Positions 7,076-14,587 of a stretch of 32,663 nucleotides of DNA are shown here, piece after piece (positions within the stretch are counted from its first letter, which is position 1; the number at the start of each line of letters is the position of its first letter). Below the pieces are notes generated by a model. It did no database searches. It saw only the letters and a program-made list of their open reading frames with translations, and was not told the origin of the DNA. The DNA is from an uncultured Acetatifactor sp. (lineage in GTDB: Bacteria > Bacillota > Clostridia > Lachnospirales > Lachnospiraceae). The stretch spans positions 1-32,663 of the forward strand of contig CAJTPH010000041.1 of the NCBI GenBank assembly GCA_910578215.1, written 5' to 3'. A program made the translations under genes and the position numbers.

Positions 7076-9286
7076 TCAGCCCAGTCTGTCCAGGGCGGCA
7101 AGAGCCTTTTGATTTCCCTGTTCTGCGGCTTTTTGATACCATTCCAGGGCAATATCCGTATCCGGTTCCACGCCTCTGCCGGCTTCGTAGCATATTCCCA
7201 GGTTTAGCTGAGCGAATTCGGAGCCCTGTTCGGCGGATTTGGTGAACCATTTAACCGCATTGGCATCATTCTGCTTTACGCCCGACCCGGTAATATAACA
7301 GAAGCCTACGTTCAGCTGTGCGGACATATGTCCCTGCTCCGCCGCCTTCTTGTACCAGCCAAAGGATTTGGCTTTGTCCTGCTCCACGCCCTCGCCTGTC
7401 TTGTAAAAATAGCCCAGACCGTTCTGTGCTTCCATATGCCCCTGCTCCGCCGCCTTTTGATACCACTTCACGGCTTCCTCGCTGTCCTGCTCCACACCCT
7501 CGCCGTTTTTGTACATAAAGCCTATGTTGTACTGGGCGTCGGCATAACCCTGCTCTGCCGCCCTTGTAAACCACTCCATGGCCCTGTCATAGTCCTGGTG
7601 GGTGCCTTTTCCTTTTTTACAGCAGCATGCCAGATTATACTGTGCTTCCATGTGTCCCTGCCCGGCGGCCTTCTCGTACCATCTCACGGCTTCCTCGTAA
7701 TCCTGCTTCAGCCCTCTCGCCCAGTAATAGCAGAGCGCCAGCCTGTATTGCCCGTTCATGTGCCCCTGCTCGGCGGCTTTTCTGTACCAGACGGCAGCCT
7801 GGGCCTCGTCCTGTTTCACGCCCTGTCCGCTCTCATAGCGGATACCCAGGGAAAATTGCGCATCGGAAAGTCCCTGCTCGGCGGCTTTGCGAAACCATTC
7901 GACAGCCTTGCCGTAATCCTGGCTGACGCCGCTGCCGTCCCTGTAACGGCAGCCCATCTCATATTGTCCGTTCACAAGTCCCTGCTCGGCGGCTTTTTCG
8001 TACCAGACGACAGCCTGGGCATCATCCTGCTCCACGCCTCTGCCCTTTTCGTAATAGAGAGCGAGATTGTACTGTGCCTGGTCGTGTCCCTGCTCCGCCG
8101 CCTTTCGGCATAGCTCTACGGCTAAGGACAAATCCTGTGCCACGCCCATGCCCTTCTCGTAACACCAGCCCAGGTCCGTCTGTGCCCAGGCATCGCCCTG
8201 CTCCGCCGCCTTTGTATACCATTTCACAGCTCTTTCGTAATCCTGCTCCACTCCGCAGCCGTCCTTGTAGCAGCGTGCCAGATTATACTGGGCGTTCAAA
8301 GAGCCCTGCTCCGCTGCCTTCTCATACCACTGCGCGGCTTTTGCAAAATCCTGTTTTACAGCTATACCCTGGGAATAGCAAAACCCCAGGGTAAACTGTG
8401 CGTCCGCATCACCCTGTTCGGCGGACTTGTAATACCATTCCACAGCCTTTTTATAATCCTGCTCTACGCCCTTGCCGTCATAGTAACATGAGGCGAGATT
8501 ATACTGGCCGATTGCATCGCCCTGCTCCGCCGCCATCTCGTACCAGCCGGCAGCTGCGGTAAAGTTCTGACTGACGCCTTTCCCTTCCGCATAGCATACC
8601 CCAAGCTGGCAAAAGGCATGTACGCTGTCGTGTCTTGCCGCCTTTTCGTACCATTCCACAGCCTTTTCATAATCCTGGTCCACGCCCATACCATTAAAAT
8701 AGCAGTTTCCCAGATTAAACTGTGCGTCCACAAAGCCCTGCTCGGCTGATGCGGTATACCACTTTACCGCCTCCTCCAAATTCTTTTCCATGGCATAACC
8801 CTTTTCGCAGAACACGCCCAGATTATATTGGGACCATTCGTGCCCCTGTTCCGCAGCCATCCGGTACCATTTTAATGCTTCGGACAGATCCTTTTCCACA
8901 CCGGTGCCATAGTTATAGCAGTTTGCAAGGTTATGCTGCGCGTCCGCGTCGCCGCCCTCGGCGCCCTTTCTGTACCAATAAGCAGCTTTTTCCGCGCTTT
9001 GTTTCACTCCGTAACCGTTCTCATAGCACCAGCCAAGGCTGCGCTGTGCCGCGGCATGCCCTTGTGCCGAGGCCTTCTCATACCATTCCACGGCCGCGGC
9101 ATAATCCTTATGTACATGCCATCCATACTGATAACAGTCTCCCAGCAGGTCCTGTGCGTCGGCGTCGCCCTGTTCCGCGGCCGCGCGGCATTCATTCATG
9201 CTGAAGTCATTCTTCAGAACGCTTACTCTGTTAAATTTGCTGCTGCCCGCTGCTTCCGTTTCGGGCGTATTGCTGTTTCTTTTCAT
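7076..9286 (-). CDS. Giant Sel1-repeat (TPR-like) protein, 19 tandem repeats
   Basis: The start is the ATG at 9286 (MKRNSNTPETEAAG), eight bases after AAGGAGA; the longer frame to 9367 lacks a site. The 736-residue product has a short polar N-terminus (about 45 residues) and then about 19 contiguous 36-residue Sel1-like repeats plus a partial one, each of the form EQG.A.AQ.NLG.CY..G.GV.QD...A..WY.KAA. Sel1 repeats fold into alpha-alpha superhelices that scaffold protein complexes. There is no signal peptide or membrane helix, so it is probably cytosolic. Many repeats carry a conserved Cys in the G-x-C-Y position, giving an unusual regular ladder of cysteines. The partner is unknown. It is transcribed alone and its promoter carries two operator-like palindromes. 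Confidence 0.9.
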   Translation of the reverse strand: MKRNSNTPETEAAGSSKFNRVSVLKNDFSMNECRAAAEQGDADAQDLLGDCYQYGWHVHKDYAAAVEWYEKASAQGHAAAQRSLGWCYENGYGVKQSAEKAAYWYRKGAEGGDADAQHNLANCYNYGTGVEKDLSEALKWYRMAAEQGHEWSQYNLGVFCEKGYAMEKNLEEAVKWYTASAEQGFVDAQFNLGNCYFNGMGVDQDYEKAVEWYEKAARHDSVHAFCQLGVCYAEGKGVSQNFTAAAGWYEMAAEQGDAIGQYNLASCYYDGKGVEQDYKKAVEWYYKSAEQGDADAQFTLGFCYSQGIAVKQDFAKAAQWYEKAAEQGSLNAQYNLARCYKDGCGVEQDYERAVKWYTKAAEQGDAWAQTDLGWCYEKGMGVAQDLSLAVELCRKAAEQGHDQAQYNLALYYEKGRGVEQDDAQAVVWYEKAAEQGLVNGQYEMGCRYRDGSGVSQDYGKAVEWFRKAAEQGLSDAQFSLGIRYESGQGVKQDEAQAAVWYRKAAEQGHMNGQYRLALCYYWARGLKQDYEEAVRWYEKAAGQGHMEAQYNLACCCKKGKGTHQDYDRAMEWFTRAAEQGYADAQYNIGFMYKNGEGVEQDSEEAVKWYQKAAEQGHMEAQNGLGYFYKTGEGVEQDKAKSFGWYKKAAEQGHMSAQLNVGFCYITGSGVKQNDANAVKWFTKSAEQGSEFAQLNLGICYEAGRGVEPDTDIALEWYQKAAEQGNQKALAALDRLG

Positions 9287-9396
9287 AGGCTTAATCTCCT
9301 TGCTAGTATATGCTATTTCTTTGCTATCCCTGAGAGTGCGGCAGCGTATGTTCTGCCGTCCCGGCACCCTTTTTACATATTCGGGAAATTTGAATC

Positions 9397-9447
9397 GGTC
9401 ATATGACCCTTTTTAATAGGGCAGAGGGTCAAAATTTCTTTTGACCC
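9397..9447 (-). promoter_or_regulatory. Two GGTCA-type palindromes downstream of the Sel1-gene promoter
   Basis: GGTCATATGACC (9397-9408) is a perfect 12-base palindrome. GGGTCAAAA-TTTC-TTTTGACCC (9426-9447) is a perfect nine-base inverted repeat. Both share the half-site GGTCA/TGACC and lie just downstream of the predicted transcription start of the Sel1 gene, a place typical for repressor operators; the second could also fold as a leader hairpin. Confidence 0.5.
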
Positions 9448-9456
9448 CGATATTAT

Positions 9457-9485
9457 ATTATACATGTTCAAATGACAAAATGCAA
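9457..9485 (-). promoter_or_regulatory. Promoter of the Sel1-repeat gene
   Basis: On the minus strand TTGCAT (9485-9480) is 17 bases upstream of a perfect TATAAT (9462-9457). The leader to the start codon is about 165 bases. Confidence 0.6.
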
Positions 9486-9651
9486 TAAGAGCGGGAGCCG
9501 CAGGGGCTTTGATTTGGCGCATACGCTGAAAGCGATATATTTTGACATCCGGACATTTCTTGAAAGGAACTGATGTTATAATCACATTCTCGGAGCTGAT
9601 TCAATTTGTGATTAGGCTTTGCAAGTTTAAAGCTATGGTTATTGTTGTGAA

Positions 9652-9694
9652 GAATAAAAAGCAGCGCCCGCTGTCTGGTAAACAAAGGCGCTGC
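9652..9694 (-). terminator. Terminator of the trpB-like gene
   Basis: On the minus strand GCAGCGCC (9694-9687) pairs with GGCGCTGC (9668-9661), followed by TTTTTATT. It sits 37 bases after the trpB stop codon. Confidence 0.85.
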
Positions 9695-9730
9695 TTAATT
9701 TTACATAAAGTCAATATGGGGAGCTCTCCT

Positions 9731-11113
9731 TTAATTCTCTATAACAGGCAGTCCCGCAAGTCCTGCCTCCAGCTCCGCGTCCGTAGGGATGTAATCCGTC
9801 ATTTCCCCGTTGTTATACTTTTCATATGCCACCATATCAAAGTATCCGGTTCCGGTGAGGCCGAAGACAATGGTTTTCTCCTCCCCGGTTTCCTTACATT
9901 TCATTGCCTCGTCGATTGCCGCGCAGATTGCATGGGCGCTTTCGGGTGCGGGCAGAATTCCCTCTATCCTTGCAAATTCCTCCGCTGCCCGGAATACGGC
10001 GGTCTGTTCCACGCTTCTGGCTTCCATCAGCCCTTCGTCATAGAGCTGGGACAGGGTGCTGCTCATGCCGTGGTAGCGAAGTCCTCCCGCGTGGTTTGCG
10101 GAGGGTATAAAGCCGCTTCCCAAAGTGTACATTTTGGAAAGAGGGCAGACCCTTCCGGTGTCGCAGAAGTCATATGCATAGCGTCCTCTTGTGAAGCTGG
10201 GGCAGGACGCAGGCTCTACGGCAATGATTCGGTAATCCCTCTCGCCGCGCAGCTTTTCTCCCATAAAGGGAGAGATCAGTCCTCCCAGGTTGGAGCCTCC
10301 TCCCGCGCAGCCGATGATGATATCCGGAACGATTCCGTATTTGTCAAGGGCGGCCTTTGTTTCAAGACCGATTACTGACTGATGAAGCAGCACCTGGTTC
10401 AAAACGCTGCCCAGCACGTAACGGTAGCCCTCCTGGCAGGTTGCCGCTTCCACAGCCTCGGAGATGGCGCAGCCAAGGCTGCCGGTGGTTCCCGGGTGCT
10501 CCGCCAGAATTTTTCTGCCAACCTGGGTGGTCTCGGAGGGAGACGGGGTCACGGACGCGCCGTAGGTACGCATGACTTCACGGCGGAAGGGCTTCTGCTC
10601 ATAGGAGACCTTTACCATGAAAACCTTGCAGTCCAGTTCAAAGTAGGAGCACGCCATGGAGAGCGCCGTTCCCCACTGCCCCGCGCCGGTCTCTGTGGTA
10701 ACGCCCTTTAAGCCCTGTTTTTTGGCATAATACGCCTGAGCGATGGCGGAATTCAGCTTATGGCTGCCGCTGGTGTTATTCCCCTCGAATTTATAATAAA
10801 TCTTTGCCGGGGTCTGAAGCTTTTTTTCAAGGCAGTAAGCCCTAACCAGAGGAGAGGGGCGGTACATTTTATAGAAATCAAGAATTTCCGCGGGAATATC
10901 AATATAGGCATTACTGTCGTCCAGCTCCTGCTTCACTAATTCGTCACAGAATACATTTCCCAGCTCCTGAGCGGTCATGGGCTGCAGGGTCGCCGGGTTC
11001 AGCAGAGGCGCCGGCTTGTTCTTCATATCGGCACGCACATTGTACCACTGCCTGGGCATTTCTTTTTCTTCCAGATATATTTTGTAGGGTATTTGCATGT
11101 TGTCTGCGCTCAT
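9731..11113 (-). CDS. trpB: Tryptophan synthase beta chain, TrpB2 type
   Basis: This 460-residue pyridoxal-phosphate enzyme has the TrpB2 (TrpB-like) architecture: an N-terminal extension with RPSPLVRAYCLE, the cofactor-lysine motif GSHKLNSA (Lys119), ETGAGQWGTALS, and the phosphate-binding GCAGGGSNLGG. Canonical TrpB is about 400 residues; the longer N-terminus and the 'YRYVLGSVLNQVLLHQSVIG' region are typical of TrpB2. The enzyme joins indole (or related substrate) and serine to make tryptophan. No trpA or other trp gene is present, as is common for TrpB2, so it may salvage free indole. The start at 11113 follows AGAGG. It has its own promoter and terminator; no T-box or Trp leader peptide was identified. 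Confidence 0.9.
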   Translation of the reverse strand: MSADNMQIPYKIYLEEKEMPRQWYNVRADMKNKPAPLLNPATLQPMTAQELGNVFCDELVKQELDDSNAYIDIPAEILDFYKMYRPSPLVRAYCLEKKLQTPAKIYYKFEGNNTSGSHKLNSAIAQAYYAKKQGLKGVTTETGAGQWGTALSMACSYFELDCKVFMVKVSYEQKPFRREVMRTYGASVTPSPSETTQVGRKILAEHPGTTGSLGCAISEAVEAATCQEGYRYVLGSVLNQVLLHQSVIGLETKAALDKYGIVPDIIIGCAGGGSNLGGLISPFMGEKLRGERDYRIIAVEPASCPSFTRGRYAYDFCDTGRVCPLSKMYTLGSGFIPSANHAGGLRYHGMSSTLSQLYDEGLMEARSVEQTAVFRAAEEFARIEGILPAPESAHAICAAIDEAMKCKETGEEKTIVFGLTGTGYFDMVAYEKYNNGEMTDYIPTDAELEAGLAGLPVIEN

Positions 11114-11130
11114 AATGGCCTCTTTTCTGT

Positions 11131-11192
11131 TTTATTTCCGCTGGCAGAGAGCCAGGCGGATAAGCCGGCATCCATTTGAAGAATGCCGCGAG
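11131..11192. repeat. 62-bp dispersed repeat, copy A
   Basis: These 62 bases align without gaps to 25515-25576 with about 47 identical positions by hand. Shared blocks are TTTATTTC at one end, GAGCCA, GCATCCATT and TGCCGCGAG at the other. Here it forms part of the trpB leader. Confidence 0.65.
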
Positions 11193-11233
11193 AGTCAGAT
11201 ACCACGTCAGCATGCTGCGGGGTATTTGATAAC

Positions 11234-11262
11234 AGTTTAGCAGGGCAATGTGACAAAGTCAA
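11234..11262 (-). promoter_or_regulatory. Promoter of the trpB-like gene
   Basis: On the minus strand TTGACT (11262-11257) is 17 bases upstream of TAAACT (11239-11234), giving a leader of about 115 bases that contains repeat copy A. Confidence 0.55.
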
Positions 11263-11302
11263 TATAAAATAAGGAGAAACCGCGCCTTTGGGCAGTTCCT
11301 CC
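11263..11302 (-). terminator. Terminator of the small anchored-protein gene
   Basis: On the minus strand GGAGGAAC-TGCC pairs imperfectly with GGCGCG-GTTTCTCC around a CAAA loop, followed by TTATTTTAT. It abuts the trpB promoter. Confidence 0.6.
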
Positions 11303-11322
11303 TGCATGAGACAAACGACACG

Positions 11323-11742
11323 TCATTTTTCGTACAATGCGAGCTTTTGATAGAGTTCCTCCTGGGAAGTCGTGCATAGATAGGTTCCTGCCTCTCCCGC
11401 AGAAATCCGGGCGCCAAGAAAGCAAATAAACATTACCTGTTCCCCTTTTTCATCATACATGCGTACTCCGTGAGTCCACCCTGTAATGCCTTCATTGCCT
11501 CGAATGCGCTCAATCCTCTGGTTTCCAAAATCATTTAAAAAGAAATTCATTTCCTCCTTGCTTAAAAAGGTCCCTGAAAGGTCTCCTTTTGCCTCCTCTA
11601 CAAACGCAATCCTGGAAATTTCCTTCCCCTGCCACAGGTCCTTGAGCAGTAATTCCCTGTCGTTTCTCCCGGAAAAAAATATTATAATGACAGCCGCAAA
11701 AACAGCGGCTGCGGCAAAGCAGATAAAGTACCTTTTCTTCAT
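11323..11742 (-). CDS. Small membrane-anchored or secreted protein of unknown function
   Basis: The 139-residue product begins MKKRYFICFAAAAVFAAVII, a typical uncleaved signal anchor or signal peptide without a lipobox cysteine at a convincing place. The remaining ~115 residues are a mixed, soluble domain with FVEEAKGDLSGTF, a GITGWTHGVRMYDEKGEQV block and a C-terminal helix. I do not recognise the family. The start at 11742 is supported by GGAGA seven bases upstream. It is followed by its own terminator and then the trpB gene in the same direction, so it is probably a single-gene unit. Confidence 0.75.
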   Translation of the reverse strand: MKKRYFICFAAAAVFAAVIIIFFSGRNDRELLLKDLWQGKEISRIAFVEEAKGDLSGTFLSKEEMNFFLNDFGNQRIERIRGNEGITGWTHGVRMYDEKGEQVMFICFLGARISAGEAGTYLCTTSQEELYQKLALYEK

Positions 11743-11903
11743 CAGATGTCTCCAATTAGATTAAAAATCCTGTTTAAACTCCCACTTAATAGTGTATCAT
11801 AAAGCAAATGAAAAAACAGCACCATATTTGTTTTAATCTTTTTATCCCGTAGTATAAATTCTTAAAAAATGTTTAAAAGCAAATTTAATCTTAAAAAAAG
11901 TAG

Positions 11904-11933
11904 TTGACAAAACAATCCATTATATGTTATTAT
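11904..11933 (+). promoter_or_regulatory. Promoter of tRNA-Gly(GCC)
   Basis: TTGACA (11904-11909) and TATTAT (11928-11933) are 18 bases apart, and the tRNA begins 32 bases later. The rest of the 222-base gap from 11743 is AT-rich and empty. Confidence 0.6.
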
Positions 11934-11964
11934 ATCTTTCGTTGACAGGTAATATGCTTGTTAT

Positions 11965-12037
11965 GCGATAGTGGCTCAGTTGGTAGAGCGCCACCTTGCC
12001 AAGGTGGAAACCGCGGGTTCGAGTCCCGTCTATCGCT
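11965..12037 (+). tRNA. tRNA-Gly (anticodon GCC)
   Basis: Acceptor stem GCGATAG/CTATCGC, D arm GCTCAGTTGGTAGAGC, anticodon stem CCACC/GGTGG with loop TTGCCAA (GCC), T loop TTCGAGT, discriminator T at 12037. CCA is not encoded. Confidence 0.96.
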
Positions 12038-12051
12038 CTTGTTAAAAGGTG

Positions 12052-12087
12052 ACGGAATCCCATAAGGTTTGGGGTTCCGTTGTTTTG
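12052..12087 (+). terminator. Terminator of tRNA-Gly(GCC)
   Basis: ACGGAATCCC (12052-12061) pairs with GGGGTTCCGT (12071-12080), followed by TGTTTTGT. Confidence 0.75.
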
Positions 12088-12147
12088 TGCGTTTGAAATT
12101 CTGTAGACAGCAGCTTCCGGATGCAGTAGAGCCTGCCTGCATCACAG

Positions 12148-13593
12148 CTATTTTGCTTTTCCCCGGTCCCATACGGAGGAGGGCTGCGCCTTGGGCGTAG
12201 GGCTGCGAAAGAGCAGTCTGCCCAGGGCTTTTGCGTTAAAGGGAAAGAGAGGCCAAAAATAGCTGAAGCCGCCGAAGGTAGGCGTGGTGGCTGCGGAGAG
12301 CAGTACCAGCGCAAGCCCCGTCAGGAAGCCGGGCAGTCCGAAGAAGCCGGTGGCGGCTATCAGGAGAATGCGGTAAAGGCGCAGGCCGTCGCTGAATTCC
12401 GTTCCGGTGATGGAGAGGGAGGCGAGCAGCGTGACGGCGCCGTAAAACAGGACTTCCACGGAGACCCAGTTCAGACTGACGGCAATGTCGCCTATAATCA
12501 ATCCTCCGATCATGGACAGGGAGCCGGAGAATTTACCGGAGCTTAAGGCGGAGGAATACTTAAATAAATCCAACAAAAACTCTACCGTCAGCACATAAAA
12601 AAACAGCCGCACCGGTCCCAGGTCGCCGGAGGAAAGCAGCCCCCATCGCTGGGAAAAATCGGGGAAATATGCGGCAGCCAGCAGAAACAGCGGCATTAAA
12701 AGCAGGCTGACCGGAATGCAGAGAAAGCGCACCAGGCGGAAATAGGTGCTGACAGCGGGACTTTTATAATAGTCCTCGGCGCTTTGGGTAAACTGAAAAA
12801 TGGTGCAGGGCAGAACAATCACAAAGGGGGAATTATCCACCAGCACCAGAATATGCCCTTCCAGCAGATAACTGCATGCCACGTCGGGGCGTTCCGTGAT
12901 CTGCATGCTGGGAAGGGGATTCCACCAATGCTTGCGCAGGAGAAGCTCCTCCAGGCTCTTTGCCCCCATAGTGAGAGCGGAGACCTGCAGGGAATCCAGC
13001 GTCCGGGAAAGCTTGTCCAGAAGCCCTTTGTTCACCGTATTCTCAAGGTATGCGACGCATACGTCGGTTTTGCTCTCCGAGCCTACGCTGTGCATGGCAA
13101 AGGTAAGCTTTGTGGAGCGGACTCTGCGCCGAATCAGGTTGGCGTTGACGACCAGGGTTTCCACAAAGCCGTCCCTTGAGCCTCTGGTGACCCTTTCCAG
13201 GTCCGGCTCTGCAATGCCTCTTGTTGGGTAGGTTCTCACATCGATGAGAACCGCCTGGGCAAAGCCGTCGATAAACAGCACGGAGGGACCGCTGAGAACG
13301 TTTCGGAAAATAATTTCCCAGGAGTCTGTGAGGGAGGTCTGCGCATATCCGATTTTGGCGCTCACATAATGAGAGATGTCATCCACATGCCCGTCGGCCA
13401 TATAGGAAGGGTCCTGCAGGTCGGAGAAGATCCTCTGAAGAATCTCTGTTTTGCAGAAGCCGTTTACCCCCATAAAGTAAGCCTTTGTCTCGCCCAGGTA
13501 TAAGTCGCGCGTCATCAGGTCAAAGCTGGTACCAATGGGCAGGTTTGCCTTCATATAATCAATATTGTCCTGCAGCCTTTCGGATATTTGCAT
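12148..13593 (-). CDS. spoVAF: Spore germination protein, SpoVAF/GerA family
   Basis: The 481-residue protein starts at ATG 13593 (MQISERLQDN) after AAAGG; the 20 codons upstream to 13653 look non-coding. Residues 1-280 form the soluble cytosolic region with FMGVNGFCK, YPTRGIAEPD, the family signature TRGSRDGFVET, and NLIRRRVR. The C-terminal part has about five membrane helices ending in a short basic tail. The PF03323 family includes germinant-receptor A subunits and SpoVAF; the short N-terminus and the EPDLERVTRGSRDGF form favour SpoVAF. Known members sit in the spore inner membrane and affect germination. It is not next to spoVA genes here, which is unusual for SpoVAF. A sigma-F/G-like promoter lies upstream. 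Confidence 0.8.
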   Translation of the reverse strand: MQISERLQDNIDYMKANLPIGTSFDLMTRDLYLGETKAYFMGVNGFCKTEILQRIFSDLQDPSYMADGHVDDISHYVSAKIGYAQTSLTDSWEIIFRNVLSGPSVLFIDGFAQAVLIDVRTYPTRGIAEPDLERVTRGSRDGFVETLVVNANLIRRRVRSTKLTFAMHSVGSESKTDVCVAYLENTVNKGLLDKLSRTLDSLQVSALTMGAKSLEELLLRKHWWNPLPSMQITERPDVACSYLLEGHILVLVDNSPFVIVLPCTIFQFTQSAEDYYKSPAVSTYFRLVRFLCIPVSLLLMPLFLLAAAYFPDFSQRWGLLSSGDLGPVRLFFYVLTVEFLLDLFKYSSALSSGKFSGSLSMIGGLIIGDIAVSLNWVSVEVLFYGAVTLLASLSITGTEFSDGLRLYRILLIAATGFFGLPGFLTGLALVLLSAATTPTFGGFSYFWPLFPFNAKALGRLLFRSPTPKAQPSSVWDRGKAK

Positions 13594-13915
13594 AGCGGTA
13601 TTACCTTTCCTTTTCCGGGTTGTGTGTTTTATAACCGTTTCATAAGAAAACAAATTTAATGTTACTAACTTTTCCTAAAACAATAAAAATATACGGGTGT
13701 CTGTGGGATGGAGAGCAGAGGAAGGAGTGAGAAGGATTCCCGGCATCGGGACCGCTGCGGTATATAAGGCAAAAGACTTGAATAAAAGTGACTTTTTAAG
13801 GAATGTATGCTATACTACGGATGCAGAACGGAGGCGGCGAGGCTTGTTATGTAGGCGAAACAGGGAAAACCTATTTCGCGAAGGTGCGGTTTATTCCTGC
13901 CAGGGTTTTGATTCC
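13594..13915. other. Intergenic region upstream of spoVAF-like gene
   Basis: About 320 bases separate the ytaF-like stop from the spoVAF-like start, both on the minus strand. Apart from the candidate forespore promoter at 13667-13694, nothing is convincing. Short plus-strand frames at 13697-14018 overlap ytaF antisense and lack a supported product. Confidence 0.5.
13667..13694 (-). promoter_or_regulatory. Candidate forespore (sigma-F/sigma-G-like) promoter
   Basis: On the minus strand GTATA (13694-13690) is 14 bases upstream of GGAAAAGTT (13675-13667), which fits the recalled sigma-F form GYATA-N14-16-GGNNANNHT. The gene behind it is a germination protein, which makes the match biologically sensible. 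No good sigma-A box was seen in the same place. Confidence 0.4.
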
Positions 13916-14512
13916 TCACCATATAAGCTGCACAAGACCTAAACCGATGAGAAGAACGCCTGAGACCGGGTCGGCGGCATTGCCTGCAAGCTGTAACAGG
14001 CGGCAGCGCCCCAGCTGATTTCCCAGAAATAGCAGCACCACGGAACAGAGCAATGTGGCTGCGGCAGTGGGAAGAAGCATCAGTCCCGCAAGGCTTGCGC
14101 TCAGCCCGATGCCGAGATTGTTCAGGGAAAGCGTCAGGCTCAGGGTGAGCACCTCGGCAAGGCGTAAGACTTCCCACTTTTTCGGGGCAGAGGCAGAGGA
14201 AATTTCACTGTAATGAGAAAGCCTGCCGGCACGCCGATTCCGCAGGGAGGAAACCAGCCATTTTATAATATAATAAATTCCCAAAAGCGCCAGTATCAGG
14301 CTTCCGGCATAGCTGCAGACGGCCTTGGGCAGAAGGGGAATCAGCAGATGCCCTGCGCCTATCGAAAGGCAGGTTCCAAGGAATGTCACGAAGCTGATGA
14401 ACAGGTTTTGCCAAAGCCTGATATGCACCCTCCGGATTCCGTAGCTGACGCCTACCAGCAGGGAATCAAGGCTTGCGGACACTCCGAACAGGAGAGAAGA
14501 TAGAAAATGCAT
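13916..14512 (-). CDS. ytaF: YtaF-type sporulation membrane protein (MntP-like fold)
   Basis: The start is ATG 14512 (MHFLSSLLFGVSASLDS) after AGGAA; the longer frame to 14710 runs antisense through the next gene. The 198-residue product has about six membrane helices arranged as two repeats, with SASLDSLLVGVSYGIRR near the start and SLTLSLNNLGIGLSAS in the second half. These paired acidic/Asn helix starts are typical of YtaF, a relative of the manganese exporter MntP that is conserved in spore formers. Function is not established; a cation transport role during sporulation is inference. It is divergent from the deacetylase gene with only 75 bases between them. Confidence 0.82.
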   Translation of the reverse strand: MHFLSSLLFGVSASLDSLLVGVSYGIRRVHIRLWQNLFISFVTFLGTCLSIGAGHLLIPLLPKAVCSYAGSLILALLGIYYIIKWLVSSLRNRRAGRLSHYSEISSASAPKKWEVLRLAEVLTLSLTLSLNNLGIGLSASLAGLMLLPTAAATLLCSVVLLFLGNQLGRCRLLQLAGNAADPVSGVLLIGLGLVQLIW

Positions 14513-14587
14513 GGGAGATTCCTGTAATATTTTGTTTAGATTATTGTATTCCCGTATGGGAAAAAGGGTGTAAGGGAGGCAGTAGAA

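Noticed and set aside
7328..8113. Plus-strand frame of 261 codons inside the Sel1 gene
   Set aside because: It is a shadow of the tandem repeats (repetitive Leu/His/Pro-rich sequence), with no ribosome site or family features.
7076..9200. Regular ~108-base periodicity that could suggest a DNA repeat array or CRISPR
   Set aside because: The period equals 36 codons and is fully explained by coding Sel1 repeats; units are too long and too variable for CRISPR repeats and spacers.
9542..10378. Plus-strand 278-codon frame opposite trpB
   Set aside because: It starts in non-coding DNA, crosses the trpB terminator and runs antisense to a clear enzyme gene.
10944..11213. Possible Trp leader peptide (MLTWYLTLAAFFKWMP...) in the trpB leader
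   Set aside because: The frame has no stop before trpB and runs on through its coding region, the Trp codons are not in tandem, and part of it is explained by the 62-bp dispersed repeat.
13697..14018. Small plus-strand genes overlapping ytaF antisense, with a TATACT box near 13809
   Set aside because: No ribosome site and promoter combination with correct spacing, and the products show no family features.
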